This document shows positions 17,232 through 26,568 of a stretch of DNA of 64,000 bases, piece by piece; positions within the stretch are counted from its first letter, which is position 1; the number at the start of each line of letters is the position of its first letter. Location of the stretch: contig JAEZGI010000035.1 of NCBI GenBank assembly GCA_023416995.1, positions 1 to 64,000 of the forward strand, given 5' to 3'. The notes under the pieces were generated by a model. It was not told where the DNA came from. It saw only the letters and a program-made list of their open reading frames with translations, and ran no database searches. The translations under genes were made by a program, and so were the position numbers. This DNA comes from Bacteroidota bacterium (GTDB lineage Bacteria; Bacteroidota; Bacteroidia; Chitinophagales; Chitinophagaceae).

Positions 17232-18461
17232 TTAAGCGGAAATGGCACCTGTTGATCTTTGTTTATTATTACCCTGTTGCGGCATTGAATCCGTATCAAA
17301 ATTTTCCATCACAAGTGCCGCAGCACCTATCTGCTCCGCTTCTTGCCCCAGTTCTGAAACCTCTATTAATGTGTTCAGTGCCAACCTGGGTATACAATGT
17401 TCATTTAACGCCTGTTGAATCGGAGCCTGCCAGATCTTACCAGCCATAGAACCCCGGCCACTCAAAACTATCAACTCCGGATTAAGGATATGAATCAGGA
17501 TCGCCAGCCCCCTACCAATATGATAACCGGCATCTGACAACAATTCGATTGCAAGTCTGTCGCCCTTGCCGGCGGCACGGATAATTTCATTACTTGCCTT
17601 CTCATAATTATTATCAGCTATCGGTTTAAGTATCGATAACCGGCCCTCCTCTAATGCTTTTTGCGCCTTTTCTGCTACCACCAGCAATGATGCCTCTGTT
17701 TCGAGACATCCATGTTTGCCACAACTGCAAAGCCGGTTATTGGTAAACAATGGAATGTGACTAAACTCTCCTGCAAAACCATTGTGTCCCCGAAACAACT
17801 CGCTATTCAGAACCATCCCGATCCCAATACCCCAGTTTATATTGACGACGATCGAATTTTTTTTCTTTTTTGCTGCGCCAAACCTTAGTTCGGCCAGCGC
17901 AATCAAACTCGAATCATTATCGATATACACCGGTAAACCGGTTTTGGATGTGATATACGCGGTTATTGAAACACCATCCGTATCCAGGAACGAGTAATTG
18001 ATTCCTTCCCCCACATCTATAAAACCTGGCATCCCTATCCCGATACCTGCAATCTTTTCACGGGCAACACCCGATTCATTGATCACCTCAATTATCCGTT
18101 CAACCAGCATCGGCAGCGCTTCCGGATTATCCCGCAGCTGCAACTCAAATGACCTGGCTGGTTTCACTTTCTGATTCTCCATATCCACGATCACGATCCG
18201 GGTGGTTAGCTGATCCATTGCTACCGATACGATATACATCACGTCGGGTTGCAACGAATACATCACCGCTCTTCTTCCCCCACTAGAGGGCGCAAAACCA
18301 TTTTCAAAGACCTTTTTTTCCTCTATTAACTCGTTTAAAATCCGGGTGGTTAAGACCAGGCTTTTATTGATGGAGAAGCTCAGATCCGCGCAGGAAACAC
18401 TCTTAAAAAAATACAACTGCTTAAGAATCTGCTTCTTATAAAGCTTTCGTTTATCCGCCAT
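17232..18461 (-). CDS. ROK family transcriptional regulator
   Basis: This 409-residue protein has an N-terminal winged helix-turn-helix (about 8-60). A ROK sugar-kinase-like domain follows. The family zinc site is present as His235, Cys245, Cys247 and Cys252 in the CSCGKHGCLE motif, and the kinase-type Asp181 is in YIDNDS. ROK regulators with a helix-turn-helix repress sugar or amino-sugar operons until a sugar binds. It stands just upstream of the susC-like gene on the same strand, so it probably controls this operon, itself included. That would hint at a sugar-derived inducer. No clear operator was found in the 60-base gap. Confidence 0.88.
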   Translation of the reverse strand: MADKRKLYKKQILKQLYFFKSVSCADLSFSINKSLVLTTRILNELIEEKKVFENGFAPSSGGRRAVMYSLQPDVMYIVSVAMDQLTTRIVIVDMENQKVKPARSFELQLRDNPEALPMLVERIIEVINESGVAREKIAGIGIGMPGFIDVGEGINYSFLDTDGVSITAYITSKTGLPVYIDNDSSLIALAELRFGAAKKKKNSIVVNINWGIGIGMVLNSELFRGHNGFAGEFSHIPLFTNNRLCSCGKHGCLETEASLLVVAEKAQKALEEGRLSILKPIADNNYEKASNEIIRAAGKGDRLAIELLSDAGYHIGRGLAILIHILNPELIVLSGRGSMAGKIWQAPIQQALNEHCIPRLALNTLIEVSELGQEAEQIGAAALVMENFDTDSMPQQGNNKQRSTGAISA

Positions 18462-18583
18462 GTTATAGGGAAGTGGACAATTTTTATTTTGCGATGAAGG
18501 TATTATCCTTTTGTTAATTCTTAAAATACTTTTTGTCTTTTTTTAAGAAGTTGAATGAATGGAAGTTTTAGCCAGATAGACGG

Positions 18584-18611
18584 CAAAAAAAAACCGCGGG
18601 GTCGCCGCGGT
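18584..18611 (-). terminator. Rho-independent terminator after the thiolase gene
   Basis: On the minus strand two CCGCGG blocks, extended by A-T closure, form a 7-bp GC-rich stem around a 5-base loop and are followed by nine T residues. It lies 22 bases past the thiolase stop codon and insulates the ROK gene from the thiolase. Confidence 0.9.
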
Positions 18612-18632
18612 CTTATCGAGAGCTTTGTTTCA

Positions 18633-19811
18633 CTAGTTAATATTTTCAATGATACCGGCTATTCCCTGGCCGCCGCCGACACAGGCGGTAACAATTCCAT
18701 ACTTTTTATTCAGCCGCTTCATATCATTCGTAAGCTGAATCGTCAGTTTCGCTCCCGTACAACCCAGGGGATGACCTAATGCGATCGCTCCTCCATTAAT
18801 GTTCACAATAGCGGGATCCAGTCCCAGTTCCCTGATCACTGCCAGCGACTGTGAAGCAAAAGCCTCATTCAACTCAACCAGGTCAATGTTTCCAAGATTC
18901 ATACCTGCCTGTTTCAACACTTTCGGTACGGCCTCAACCGGTCCAATACCCATCACACGGGGATGCACACCCGAAGACACACAGGCTACCAGTCGTGCGA
19001 TCGGCTTTAATCCGAGTTCATTCACCATCTTCTCCCCCATTACAATCACAAATGCAGCCCCATCGGAGGTTTGCGATGAATTCCCCGCAGTAACGCTTCC
19101 TTTAAGCGCAAAAGCCGGTTTCAGTTTATTCAATGCCGGAATACTTGTATCCTTACGCGGACCTTCGTCTGTATCAACAACGTAAGACCGGGTTTTCTTT
19201 TTGCCCTTCTCGTCAAGGTAAACTTCTTCAACGGTTACCGGCAGTATACCCGACTGGAAATATCCATTCGAAATGGCATTAATCGCTTTCTGATGCGAAT
19301 GATATGAAAATTCGTCCTGGTCCTCGCGGCTTACATTATATTCTTTAGCCACTGCTTCGGCAGTGAGCCCCATACTCAGATAATAATCCGGTTCATCAGA
19401 TGCAATACTGTACGCCGGCGCCGTTTTCCAACCTGCCGTAGGTACCAGGCTCATACTTTCAGTACCACCTGCAATGATACAATCGGCCATGCCCATGCGA
19501 ATTTTCGCCGTGGCAATTGCGATGGTTTCCAAGCCTGATGCGCAATACCTGTTTACCGTCATGCCCGGCACTTCAAATCCCAATGCACGTGCTGCAATGA
19601 TACGCCCTACCTGTAAGCCCTGCTCCGCTTCCGGTACCGCATTACCTACAATCACATCATCTACTCTTGAAGCATCTAACTGTGGCACCGAAGCCATCAA
19701 CCCACGAATCACATCAATAGCAAGATCATCCGGACGATAAAATCTGAATCCACCCCTTTTTGCTTTTCCTACTGCAGACCGGTAGCCCGCAACTATGTAT
19801 GCTTCCTGCAT
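18633..19811 (-). CDS. Thiolase (acetyl-CoA acyltransferase)
   Basis: This 392-residue enzyme has the full thiolase active site: nucleophile Cys90 in VNRYCASG, the NEAFA motif, His347 in GHPLG and the second Cys377 in CVGGGQG. It cleaves or forms 3-ketoacyl-CoA, in fatty acid beta-oxidation or in acetoacetyl-CoA metabolism. The length and the start EAYIVAGYRSAVG match the FadA/PcaF-type degradative branch. It is monocistronic here, with its own terminator and a -7 element at 19857-19864. An acyl-CoA dehydrogenase occurs 24 kb away, not in the same operon. Confidence 0.93.
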   Translation of the reverse strand: MQEAYIVAGYRSAVGKAKRGGFRFYRPDDLAIDVIRGLMASVPQLDASRVDDVIVGNAVPEAEQGLQVGRIIAARALGFEVPGMTVNRYCASGLETIAIATAKIRMGMADCIIAGGTESMSLVPTAGWKTAPAYSIASDEPDYYLSMGLTAEAVAKEYNVSREDQDEFSYHSHQKAINAISNGYFQSGILPVTVEEVYLDEKGKKKTRSYVVDTDEGPRKDTSIPALNKLKPAFALKGSVTAGNSSQTSDGAAFVIVMGEKMVNELGLKPIARLVACVSSGVHPRVMGIGPVEAVPKVLKQAGMNLGNIDLVELNEAFASQSLAVIRELGLDPAIVNINGGAIALGHPLGCTGAKLTIQLTNDMKRLNKKYGIVTACVGGGQGIAGIIENIN

Positions 19812-19856
19812 AAAATTAGTTTACAAGTTAGTAGTTGTTTATGCAACCTTCTATTC

Positions 19857-19864
19857 CAAATGTA
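19857..19864 (-). promoter_or_regulatory. Putative -7 element for the thiolase gene
   Basis: On the minus strand this reads TACATTTG, an exact match to the Bacteroidota -7 consensus TAnnTTTG, 46 bases before the start codon. No clear -33 box was identified. Confidence 0.5.
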
Positions 19865-19951
19865 AGCGATTCCCCTCAAAAAAGCGAGCATCAATTCTTA
19901 AAATAATCCCACTTCAGCACGTCAGCGGCACATCTTATCTTCGCGGGTATC

Positions 19952-21001
19952 ATGTATAATCTGATCAGGAAAATACTTTTCTTCTTTCCGACTGAAAGCG
20001 TTCACTATTTCTCAATGAACAGTCTTAAACTTCTAAAGGAAGTAGGGCTTGCCCGAAGCTGGATCAGCAAAAGCTTTTCCAGCAACGATGAAAGACTGAA
20101 GACCGAATTTGCAGGGCTAACCTTTCGCAACCCGGTTGGCCTTGGTGCTGGTTTCGACAAAAATGCCCGTTACCTCGAAGAACTTGATATGTTGGGTTTT
20201 GGTTTTGTGGAAATTGGGACAGTTACCCCAAAACCACAGGCAGGCAACGATAAACCAAGGTTGTTCCGTTTGCCGGAAGACCGCGCACTCATCAATCGAA
20301 TGGGTTTTAATAATGACGGCGTAAAAGCTATTGCAGACAGATTAAAAGAATGGCGCCTGCGTAACGGCGGAAAAAACAACCGCATTCTGGTTGGAGGTAA
20401 TATTGGTAAAAACAAAGTGACAGCGAATGACGATGCCTGGAAAGATTATGAAATCTGTTTTCAGCAGCTTCAGGGTCTGGTTGATTATTTCGTGGTGAAT
20501 GTAAGTTCGCCCAATACGCCGGGTTTGCGGGAACTGCAGGAAAAGGAATCTTTGAGGAAGATCCTGGCCCATCTGCAGACCATGAACAAGCAGCAGTCCA
20601 ATCCCACTCCTATATTATTAAAAATTGCACCGGATCTCACTGCCGGACAGTTGCGTGATGTGATTGACCTGGCGGTTGAAATTGACCTCGATGGTATTGT
20701 GGCCTCAAACACAACGATCAGCCGGGAAGGTCTTAAAACCCCTGCTCAAACTTTATCAGAAATTGGCAACGGGGGGTTAAGCGGGGCGCCATTGAAAACG
20801 CGCGCCACCGACGTGGTCCGGGAAATAACCAGGGGAAGTGCCGGCAATATCCCGGTAATTGGCTCAGGAGGTATATTCAATGGTGATGATGCAGTGGAAA
20901 AGATGAATGCAGGTGCTAAGCTTGTGCAGGTGTGGACAGGTTTTGTGTACGAGGGCCCGGGCATCATCAAAAACATCTGTAAAACACTGCTGGCGCGATA
21001 A
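19952..21001 (+). CDS. pyrD: Dihydroorotate dehydrogenase (quinone), class 2
   Basis: This 349-residue FMN enzyme oxidises dihydroorotate to orotate in pyrimidine synthesis and passes electrons to quinone. The N-terminal helix pair before FAGLTFRNPVGLGAGFDKN marks the membrane-associated class 2. The class 2 catalytic serine lies in VSSPNTPGLRELQ, and the FMN-phosphate loop is in VIGSGGIF. The ATG at 19952 places the membrane-binding helix at the start, as expected. It is divergent from the thiolase gene and convergent with rsmE, whose stop lies directly against its own. Confidence 0.96.
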   Translation: MYNLIRKILFFFPTESVHYFSMNSLKLLKEVGLARSWISKSFSSNDERLKTEFAGLTFRNPVGLGAGFDKNARYLEELDMLGFGFVEIGTVTPKPQAGNDKPRLFRLPEDRALINRMGFNNDGVKAIADRLKEWRLRNGGKNNRILVGGNIGKNKVTANDDAWKDYEICFQQLQGLVDYFVVNVSSPNTPGLRELQEKESLRKILAHLQTMNKQQSNPTPILLKIAPDLTAGQLRDVIDLAVEIDLDGIVASNTTISREGLKTPAQTLSEIGNGGLSGAPLKTRATDVVREITRGSAGNIPVIGSGGIFNGDDAVEKMNAGAKLVQVWTGFVYEGPGIIKNICKTLLAR

Positions 21002-21727
21002 TTATTCATGCGTTTGCTGCAACAGGGTAGCAGCCACTATGCCCGCGGTCTCTGTCCGTAACCGGGTGTTCCCAAGTGTAATTGGGCGGTAACCACGGGC
21101 GATTGCCATTTCAATTTCTTTAGGTGTAAAATCTCCCTCCGGTCCGATCAACACCGTTTTGGATTGCAGTTCAAAGATTCCCGGTTGCAGCAGGTTTGAT
21201 TTTTCGCCAGGTTCACAATGCGCAATAAATCTTCCTTTATCCAGTTGCTCTGTCTGTAACCAGTCTCCGAACGCAAGCGGGTTTTGCAACTCAGTGAGCC
21301 AGTTTTGTTGTGATTGCAACATGGCACTCACAAGTATTGATTTCATTCTATCAAATCTGAAATGCGTTTTCTCTGTGCGGGTCGTAAGCAAGGGAACAAT
21401 CCGGCTGATTCCCAGTTCGGCTGCTTTTTCAAGAAACCATTCAAAACGGGAAGCATTTTTCAACAAGGCGATGGCGATGGTGTGCTGAAGTGGTGGTTTA
21501 GCTACTTCGTTTACAATTTGTACCTGTACAGTACAGCGTTTTTTATGGTCATCACTGATAACGGCAACGGCGGTTTTACCCCGCCCATCGGTCAGCTGCA
21601 GGTGATCTCCCACCCGCATCCGCAATACCTGTATAATATGTTTCGAGCTTTCTTCGGGCAACACCTGGAAATCGCCTTTGCCTTCTATCTGCTCAAGGAA
21701 AAACAATCCGGGTGAATTAGAAGTCAT
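21002..21727 (-). CDS. rsmE: 16S rRNA m3U1498 methyltransferase RsmE
   Basis: This 241-residue protein has an N-terminal PUA-like RNA-binding domain followed by a SPOUT methyltransferase domain. The trefoil-knot SAM site is visible as VLIGPEGDFTPKE and ITLGNTRLRTETA. It methylates N3 of U1498 in 16S rRNA of the small subunit. The start overlaps the end of dnaB by 11 bases, so dnaB and rsmE are probably one transcript. Family length is about 240-250, so it is complete. Confidence 0.95.
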   Translation of the reverse strand: MTSNSPGLFFLEQIEGKGDFQVLPEESSKHIIQVLRMRVGDHLQLTDGRGKTAVAVISDDHKKRCTVQVQIVNEVAKPPLQHTIAIALLKNASRFEWFLEKAAELGISRIVPLLTTRTEKTHFRFDRMKSILVSAMLQSQQNWLTELQNPLAFGDWLQTEQLDKGRFIAHCEPGEKSNLLQPGIFELQSKTVLIGPEGDFTPKEIEMAIARGYRPITLGNTRLRTETAGIVAATLLQQTHE

Positions 21728-23273
21728 CGTCCCCGAATGGCATGTCGTTCATTTTACTACCGGTCTGAACGTACAACCTTGCACTATCTCCTCCCGCTGC
21801 ATCAGGACTCACCGGCTTCCAGCTTCCCCCGCCAAGACCGAGGTTATTGAAGTCGTCTTCTTCCATATCATTAAACTTCTGGATATGCAATAAAGCGCGC
21901 AGCTTGATTGTTTCCAGGGTACCGTTTCGGTGTTTGGCGATACGCACATGGGTTTCGCCCTTGTTGCTTTCGCCCATTTCATTAGAAGTGATGTCATAAT
22001 ATTCGGGCCGGTAGAGGAACATAACCATATCCGCATCCTGCTCAATCGCACCCGATTCACGCAGGTCACTCAATTGCGGCATTTTACTTCCTTCTTTTCT
22101 TTTCTCTACTTCCCGGCTTAACTGCGACAGCGCGATGATCGGTACAGATAATTCTTTCGCCAGACCTTTCAGATCACGGGAAATTTTACTGATTTCCTGC
22201 TCGCGGTTGCTCTGGCGATCAGAACTTCCGCTCATCAACTGCAGATAGTCGATGATGATCATGCCGATATTGTGTTTATTTTTTAAACGCCGGCATTTTG
22301 CACGTAGCTCGAAAATGTTGAGTGCTGCGGAGTCATCTATATAAATCGGTGCCTGCGCCAGTTTTTGAATACCCCGTGCGTACAATTGTTTCATCTCATG
22401 TTCTTCCAGTTTACCCCGGCTGATTTTTTCGAGCCAGATCTCACTTTCCGCACTGAGGATACGTTGTACCAACTGTCCCGCACTCATCTCAAGACTAAAT
22501 AGGGCAACGGGTGTTGGTTTTGTCGGGTGCAAGGCTGCATTGCGCGCCAGGTTAAGCGCAAATGCGGTTTTACCTACTGCAGGTCTCGCAGCCAGGATGA
22601 TCAGATCCGTTTGTTGCCAGCCGTAAGTAACACGATCAAGCGACACAAAACCGCTTGGCACACCGGTGATGTCTTCCTGCCGGTTACGCATATCTTCAAT
22701 ACGCTGAACGGTTTTTACCAGCACCTGGTCAATACTGTCGAAGTTTTTACGGAGGTGATTATTTGTTATCTCGAACAACTTGCTTTCTGCATCATCCAGG
22801 AGGTCAAAAACATCTGTGCTGTCTTCATAAGCATCGCCTATAATTTCACCACTGATACGGATCAGTTCGCGCTGAATAAATTTTTGAAGGATGATACGCG
22901 CATGCGTTTCAATATTAGCAGATGAAACAACCGAGTTCGTAAGTTTTGTAACGTAGTACGGTCCGCCGACTATTTCCAGTTCTTCTCTTGATTTCAGTTC
23001 CTCAACAACGGTGAGGATATCGATAGGTTGATTTTTTTGCTGAAGACCTTGCATGGCGCGATAAATCCGCTGATGCGCTTCAACATAAAAACATTCTGGT
23101 TTCAGGATTTCAATAACAGAATCAAAGGCACTTTTTTCGAGCATGATGGCACCAAGCACAGCTTCTTCGAGGTCCTTAGCCTGTGGCGGTACCTTACCGT
23201 AAACCATGGTGCTAAGATCAATAGAACTTTTGCGCCGGCTTTTCCGGTCTTTATTCAGGTTTGTAATGTCCAT
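21717..23273 (-). CDS. dnaB: Replicative DNA helicase DnaB
   Basis: This 518-residue hexameric helicase unwinds DNA ahead of the replisome and loads primase. The N-terminal helical domain (about 28-130, starting PPQAKDLEEAVLGA) is followed by a linker helix and a RecA core. The core has Walker A ARPAVGKTA, the Walker B strand GMIIIDYLQLM and the arginine-finger region. The C-terminal tail of about 40 residues is rich in Gly and Asp. No intein interrupts the Walker A region. It is transcribed leftwards away from pheT, with rsmE behind it. The 579-base gap upstream carries a DnaA box. Confidence 0.97.
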   Translation of the reverse strand: MDITNLNKDRKSRRKSSIDLSTMVYGKVPPQAKDLEEAVLGAIMLEKSAFDSVIEILKPECFYVEAHQRIYRAMQGLQQKNQPIDILTVVEELKSREELEIVGGPYYVTKLTNSVVSSANIETHARIILQKFIQRELIRISGEIIGDAYEDSTDVFDLLDDAESKLFEITNNHLRKNFDSIDQVLVKTVQRIEDMRNRQEDITGVPSGFVSLDRVTYGWQQTDLIILAARPAVGKTAFALNLARNAALHPTKPTPVALFSLEMSAGQLVQRILSAESEIWLEKISRGKLEEHEMKQLYARGIQKLAQAPIYIDDSAALNIFELRAKCRRLKNKHNIGMIIIDYLQLMSGSSDRQSNREQEISKISRDLKGLAKELSVPIIALSQLSREVEKRKEGSKMPQLSDLRESGAIEQDADMVMFLYRPEYYDITSNEMGESNKGETHVRIAKHRNGTLETIKLRALLHIQKFNDMEEDDFNNLGLGGGSWKPVSPDAAGGDSARLYVQTGSKMNDMPFGDDDF

Positions 23274-23509
23274 TTGGTTGTAGAGCGTAAAAAATTAAAG
23301 CAAAGGTTTCAAACCGGTTTCACTGAGGTTATGGATTCATCAACCTCAGGCAGATATCATTACTTTCCAGGAGCGATCCAATGTTAAGCGAATGTTACCA
23401 GCGGGTTGGGGAGGGCGAATATAAACCCCTATCAGACAGTGAAAAAAAAATATGCGAAGTAAAATTTCTTCCCACGTAGTTACCATTAGTATTCACAACA
23501 TGATCCTTC

Positions 23510-23518
23510 TTATCCACA
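23510..23518 (+). promoter_or_regulatory. Consensus DnaA box TTATCCACA
   Basis: This is an exact match to the bacterial DnaA box, located upstream of dnaB in a non-coding region. It may reflect DnaA control of dnaB or, less likely on its own, part of an origin. The 9-mer is short enough to occur by chance. Confidence 0.4.
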
Positions 23519-23822
23519 CTGTACTCCCGATCTTTCCACAAAATACAAAAGTTTTCCGTGCACAGGGAGTATACATTCACAATTGATGTGCGTAATAAAA
23601 AAGTGTATTTTATTTGGCTAGCAGGAGATTTGCATAAGACCCGCCACCAACTTGCTTTTGGGGTTTTTCTGACTCATTAATCATCGCGTTCACGCTACTT
23701 TCAAACCACCGGGGCAGCTGTAACCAACCGTTCACAAAGGTTTCAGGATTTGCAAATCGCTTATAGGTTGCTGGTGCTTTGTTTCACGCACCGAAAATTA
23801 CAGGCAGCTTCTCTTCAATCAT

Positions 23823-23830
23823 TATCTTTG
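23823..23830 (+). promoter_or_regulatory. Putative -7 element for pheT
   Basis: TATCTTTG matches the Bacteroidota consensus TAnnTTTG exactly, 22 bases before the pheT start codon. This predicts a short leader. Confidence 0.55.
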
Positions 23831-23852
23831 CCGCATAGCTTAAGAACAATTC

Positions 23853-26279
23853 ATGACAATATCATACAACTGGTTACAGGAATATCTACCGGTCAAAATC
23901 GACCCTGAACGTCTCAGTATAATACTTACCTCAATAGGTCTTGAAGTAGAAAGTGTGGAGCAATACGAAAGTATCCGCGGCGGTTTACGAGGCCTCGTAA
24001 TTGGTGAGGTTTTGGAAAAAGAAAAACATCCTAATGCGGATAAACTTTCTGTAACGAAAGTAAGTGTTGGCAATGGCGAACCACTGCAGATCGTTTGCGG
24101 CGCACCGAATGTGGCTGCTGGTCAAAAGGTGATCGTTGCACCGATCGGCACAACCATTCATCCTGTTTCCGGCGATCCCGTAACAATGAAAGCCGCAAAG
24201 ATTCGCGGTGTTGAGAGCCAGGGTATGATCTGCGCTGAAGATGAAATCGGTATCGGAAACGATCATAATGGCATTTACATTATGCCTGTGGATGCCGTGA
24301 CCGGCTCACCTGCAGCAAAATACTTTACCACATACAGTGATCATATTTACGAGATCGGTTTAACACCGAACCGGATGGATGCTATGAGTCACCTTGGTGT
24401 GGCGCGCGATGTTTGCGCTTACCTGAGCCATCACGACCGGAGCGAACTCAAAGTAAAACAACCCAATGCAAATGCATTCCGCGCTTCAAAACAGCCTGGC
24501 GACGTAACCGTTACTATTGAAAATGAATCAGCCTGCCAGCGCTATGCGGGGCTTACCATCCGCAACATCACCGTAAAGGAATCACCTGAATGGTTGCAGC
24601 AAAAACTCCGTGCGATCGGGCAACGTCCCATCAATAACATAGTAGATATTACCAACTTCATACTTCATGAAACCGGCCAACCGCTTCATGCATTCGACCT
24701 GGAGGCCGTGCAGGGCAAAGTGATCGTGACCAATCTTCCTGAAGGCAGCCCCTTTATTACTTTGGACGGGAAAGAAAGAAAACTTGCCGCAGCAGATCTG
24801 ATCATTTGCAATGCAAACCGTGAACCCATGTGTATCGCAGGTGTGTTTGGCGGGGCACAAAGTGGGGTAAAAACCACCACCACCAATATATTTCTTGAGA
24901 GCGCGTGGTTCAACCCCATCGATATCAGAAAAACTTCTTTTAAACAAGGTCTCAGAACGGACGCTGCTACGAGGTTTGAGAAAAACATTGACATAAGCAA
25001 TACTGTAACAGTGCTTAAACGCGCGGCCCTGTTGATCCAGGAACTGGCCGGTGGAGAAGTGGAGGGCGACATCATTGATGTTTATCCGAATCCAAAAAAC
25101 AAAACGGAGATCACGCTTAAATATCATTACCTCAAAAAACTAAGTGGGAAAAACTATCACCCTGATACCGTCCGAAAAATTCTGGTATCCCTGGGTTTCG
25201 AAGTAGTAAAAGATGGGATCGATGATGTTCGCGTACTGGTTCCGTTTAGTAAACCGGATGTAGAATTGCCCGCTGATGTTGTTGAAGAAATAATGCGTAT
25301 TGACGGACTCGATAATGTGGAGATTCCGGGATCTATTACTATTTCTCCTTCAATGGAGGAAGATGGTCACAAACAGGTCGTTACCGAAAAAACAGCCGGT
25401 TATCTCGCTGGTCTTGGATTCAATGAAATACTCACCAATTCCATCACCAACAAGGCATATTACGAAGAGAAAGATCTTAAGGATGCCGTTATTCTGTTAA
25501 ACAACCTGAGTGCTGATCATAACATGATGCGTCCCTCAATGTTACAGACAGGACTCGAAGCCATTGCATATAATCTCAATCGCAAAAACAGCGATGTCCG
25601 CTTTTTTGAATTTGGTAAAACCTACCATGTAGATGAATCGGGGAAATACTTTGAGCGCAAAAAACTCAGTCTTTATGTAAGCGGCAATGTCTCTGCAGAT
25701 TCATGGAAAGGCAAAGCCGTCGCAACTGACCTCTACTATCTGAAAGGCGTTGTGGCAAGAATCTTGCAACTGATCGGGGTTCAAAAAATCAACTGGGAAA
25801 CCGGCGAACAAGAAAGGCTCGAAGGTAGTCTCTCGGTTAAAGTTAATGGAGCTGCAGTAATCGTGCTCGGTGCGGTGGACGCCAAAGAGCTGGGACGGTT
25901 TGATATCAGGCAACCGGTTTATTATGCAGATATCGACTGGGAGAAACTTGGCACGATGATATCTAAGGACGGTGTGAGGTTCCGCGAACTTCCGCGCCAG
26001 CTTCCGGTGCAGCGCGATCTGGCCCTGGTGGTAGATAAATCCGTTCAATATAGCACGCTTGAACAATCCGTCAGAAAACTCCGTCTGCAAAAGCTGCAGC
26101 GGATGCAGTTGTTTGATGTGTTTGAGAGTGAAAAACTAGGGAAGGATAAAAAATCACTGGCCGTCAACTTCCTGTTCCTGGATGAGCAGAAAACACTCAC
26201 TGACCAGGAAATTGACGATATGATGCAGCAACTTGTGAATGCGCTGACAAAAGATCTGCAGGCAGAAATAAGGAAATGA
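23853..26279 (+). CDS. pheT: Phenylalanyl-tRNA synthetase beta subunit
   Basis: This 808-residue subunit of the alpha2-beta2 enzyme charges tRNA-Phe. The order is as in the family. An N-terminal start ISYNWLQEYLP leads to an EMAP/OB tRNA-binding domain (about 40-155, with ADKLSVTKV). The B3/B4 editing domain, the B5 domain and a catalytic-like core follow. The C-terminal anticodon-binding FDX-ACB domain spans about 715-808 (RELPRQLPVQRDLALVVD). The length is normal for the bacterial protein. The alpha subunit gene is not in this window. A coiled-coil gene and zapA follow, the first after only one base. Confidence 0.97.
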   Translation: MTISYNWLQEYLPVKIDPERLSIILTSIGLEVESVEQYESIRGGLRGLVIGEVLEKEKHPNADKLSVTKVSVGNGEPLQIVCGAPNVAAGQKVIVAPIGTTIHPVSGDPVTMKAAKIRGVESQGMICAEDEIGIGNDHNGIYIMPVDAVTGSPAAKYFTTYSDHIYEIGLTPNRMDAMSHLGVARDVCAYLSHHDRSELKVKQPNANAFRASKQPGDVTVTIENESACQRYAGLTIRNITVKESPEWLQQKLRAIGQRPINNIVDITNFILHETGQPLHAFDLEAVQGKVIVTNLPEGSPFITLDGKERKLAAADLIICNANREPMCIAGVFGGAQSGVKTTTTNIFLESAWFNPIDIRKTSFKQGLRTDAATRFEKNIDISNTVTVLKRAALLIQELAGGEVEGDIIDVYPNPKNKTEITLKYHYLKKLSGKNYHPDTVRKILVSLGFEVVKDGIDDVRVLVPFSKPDVELPADVVEEIMRIDGLDNVEIPGSITISPSMEEDGHKQVVTEKTAGYLAGLGFNEILTNSITNKAYYEEKDLKDAVILLNNLSADHNMMRPSMLQTGLEAIAYNLNRKNSDVRFFEFGKTYHVDESGKYFERKKLSLYVSGNVSADSWKGKAVATDLYYLKGVVARILQLIGVQKINWETGEQERLEGSLSVKVNGAAVIVLGAVDAKELGRFDIRQPVYYADIDWEKLGTMISKDGVRFRELPRQLPVQRDLALVVDKSVQYSTLEQSVRKLRLQKLQRMQLFDVFESEKLGKDKKSLAVNFLFLDEQKTLTDQEIDDMMQQLVNALTKDLQAEIRK

Positions 26280-26280
26280 T

Positions 26281-26568
26281 ATGAGTGACTTCAGCCAACA
26301 ACTTAAACGGGTAAACGATAAGCTTCAGCAAATTCTGAAGTTAAACCAGTTGTTGCTGAAGGAAAACGAAAGACTTTCAGTTGAGCTGCAACAGGCAACA
26401 GAAAGCTACGCCCGGCAACAGGCTAAGGCAGAGGAACTTGAACAAAAGATTGCTGTGCTCAGGCATGCGGCGGGGCAAATGGATGAATCTGAGAAAAAAG
26501 AACTTGAAAAACGCCTTAATAGTTACATCAGGGAAATTGACCGCTGTATAACTATGCTGGGCGAATAG
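26281..26568 (+). CDS. Small coiled-coil protein between pheT and zapA
   Basis: This 95-residue protein is almost wholly heptad-patterned coiled coil, from about residue 5 to 90, rich in Leu, Gln, Glu and Lys. It has no signal peptide or membrane segment. It starts one base after the pheT stop, so it is translated from the same message. ZapA is encoded about 380 bases further on. Size and shape recall ZapB-type division proteins or the small coiled-coil partners of ZapA, but no diagnostic motif allows that name. It is probably a cytosolic, self-associating protein. Confidence 0.7.
   Translation: MSDFSQQLKRVNDKLQQILKLNQLLLKENERLSVELQQATESYARQQAKAEELEQKIAVLRHAAGQMDESEKKELEKRLNSYIREIDRCITMLGE

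Larger units (their letters stand above)
23274..23852. other. 579-bp divergent intergenic region between dnaB and pheT
   Basis: This is the only stretch over 300 bases without a convincing gene. It is AT-rich in parts. It holds a consensus DnaA box at 23510-23518, a degenerate one (CTTTCCACA) near 23532-23540, and ATTCACAA repeats near 23491 and 23575. A near-consensus -7 element for dnaB lies at 23301-23308 (AACCTTTG on minus), and one for pheT at 23823-23830. The 61-codon minus-strand frame at 23395-23580 has no recognisable features. Confidence 0.6.

Noticed and set aside
23395..23580. 61-codon minus-strand frame in the dnaB-pheT gap
   Set aside because: It covers the DnaA box area, has an odd composition and shows no motif. 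I see no support for translation.
24582..25127. 181-codon minus-strand frame inside pheT
   Set aside because: pheT is complete in the other strand with normal domains; the antisense product has no recognisable features.
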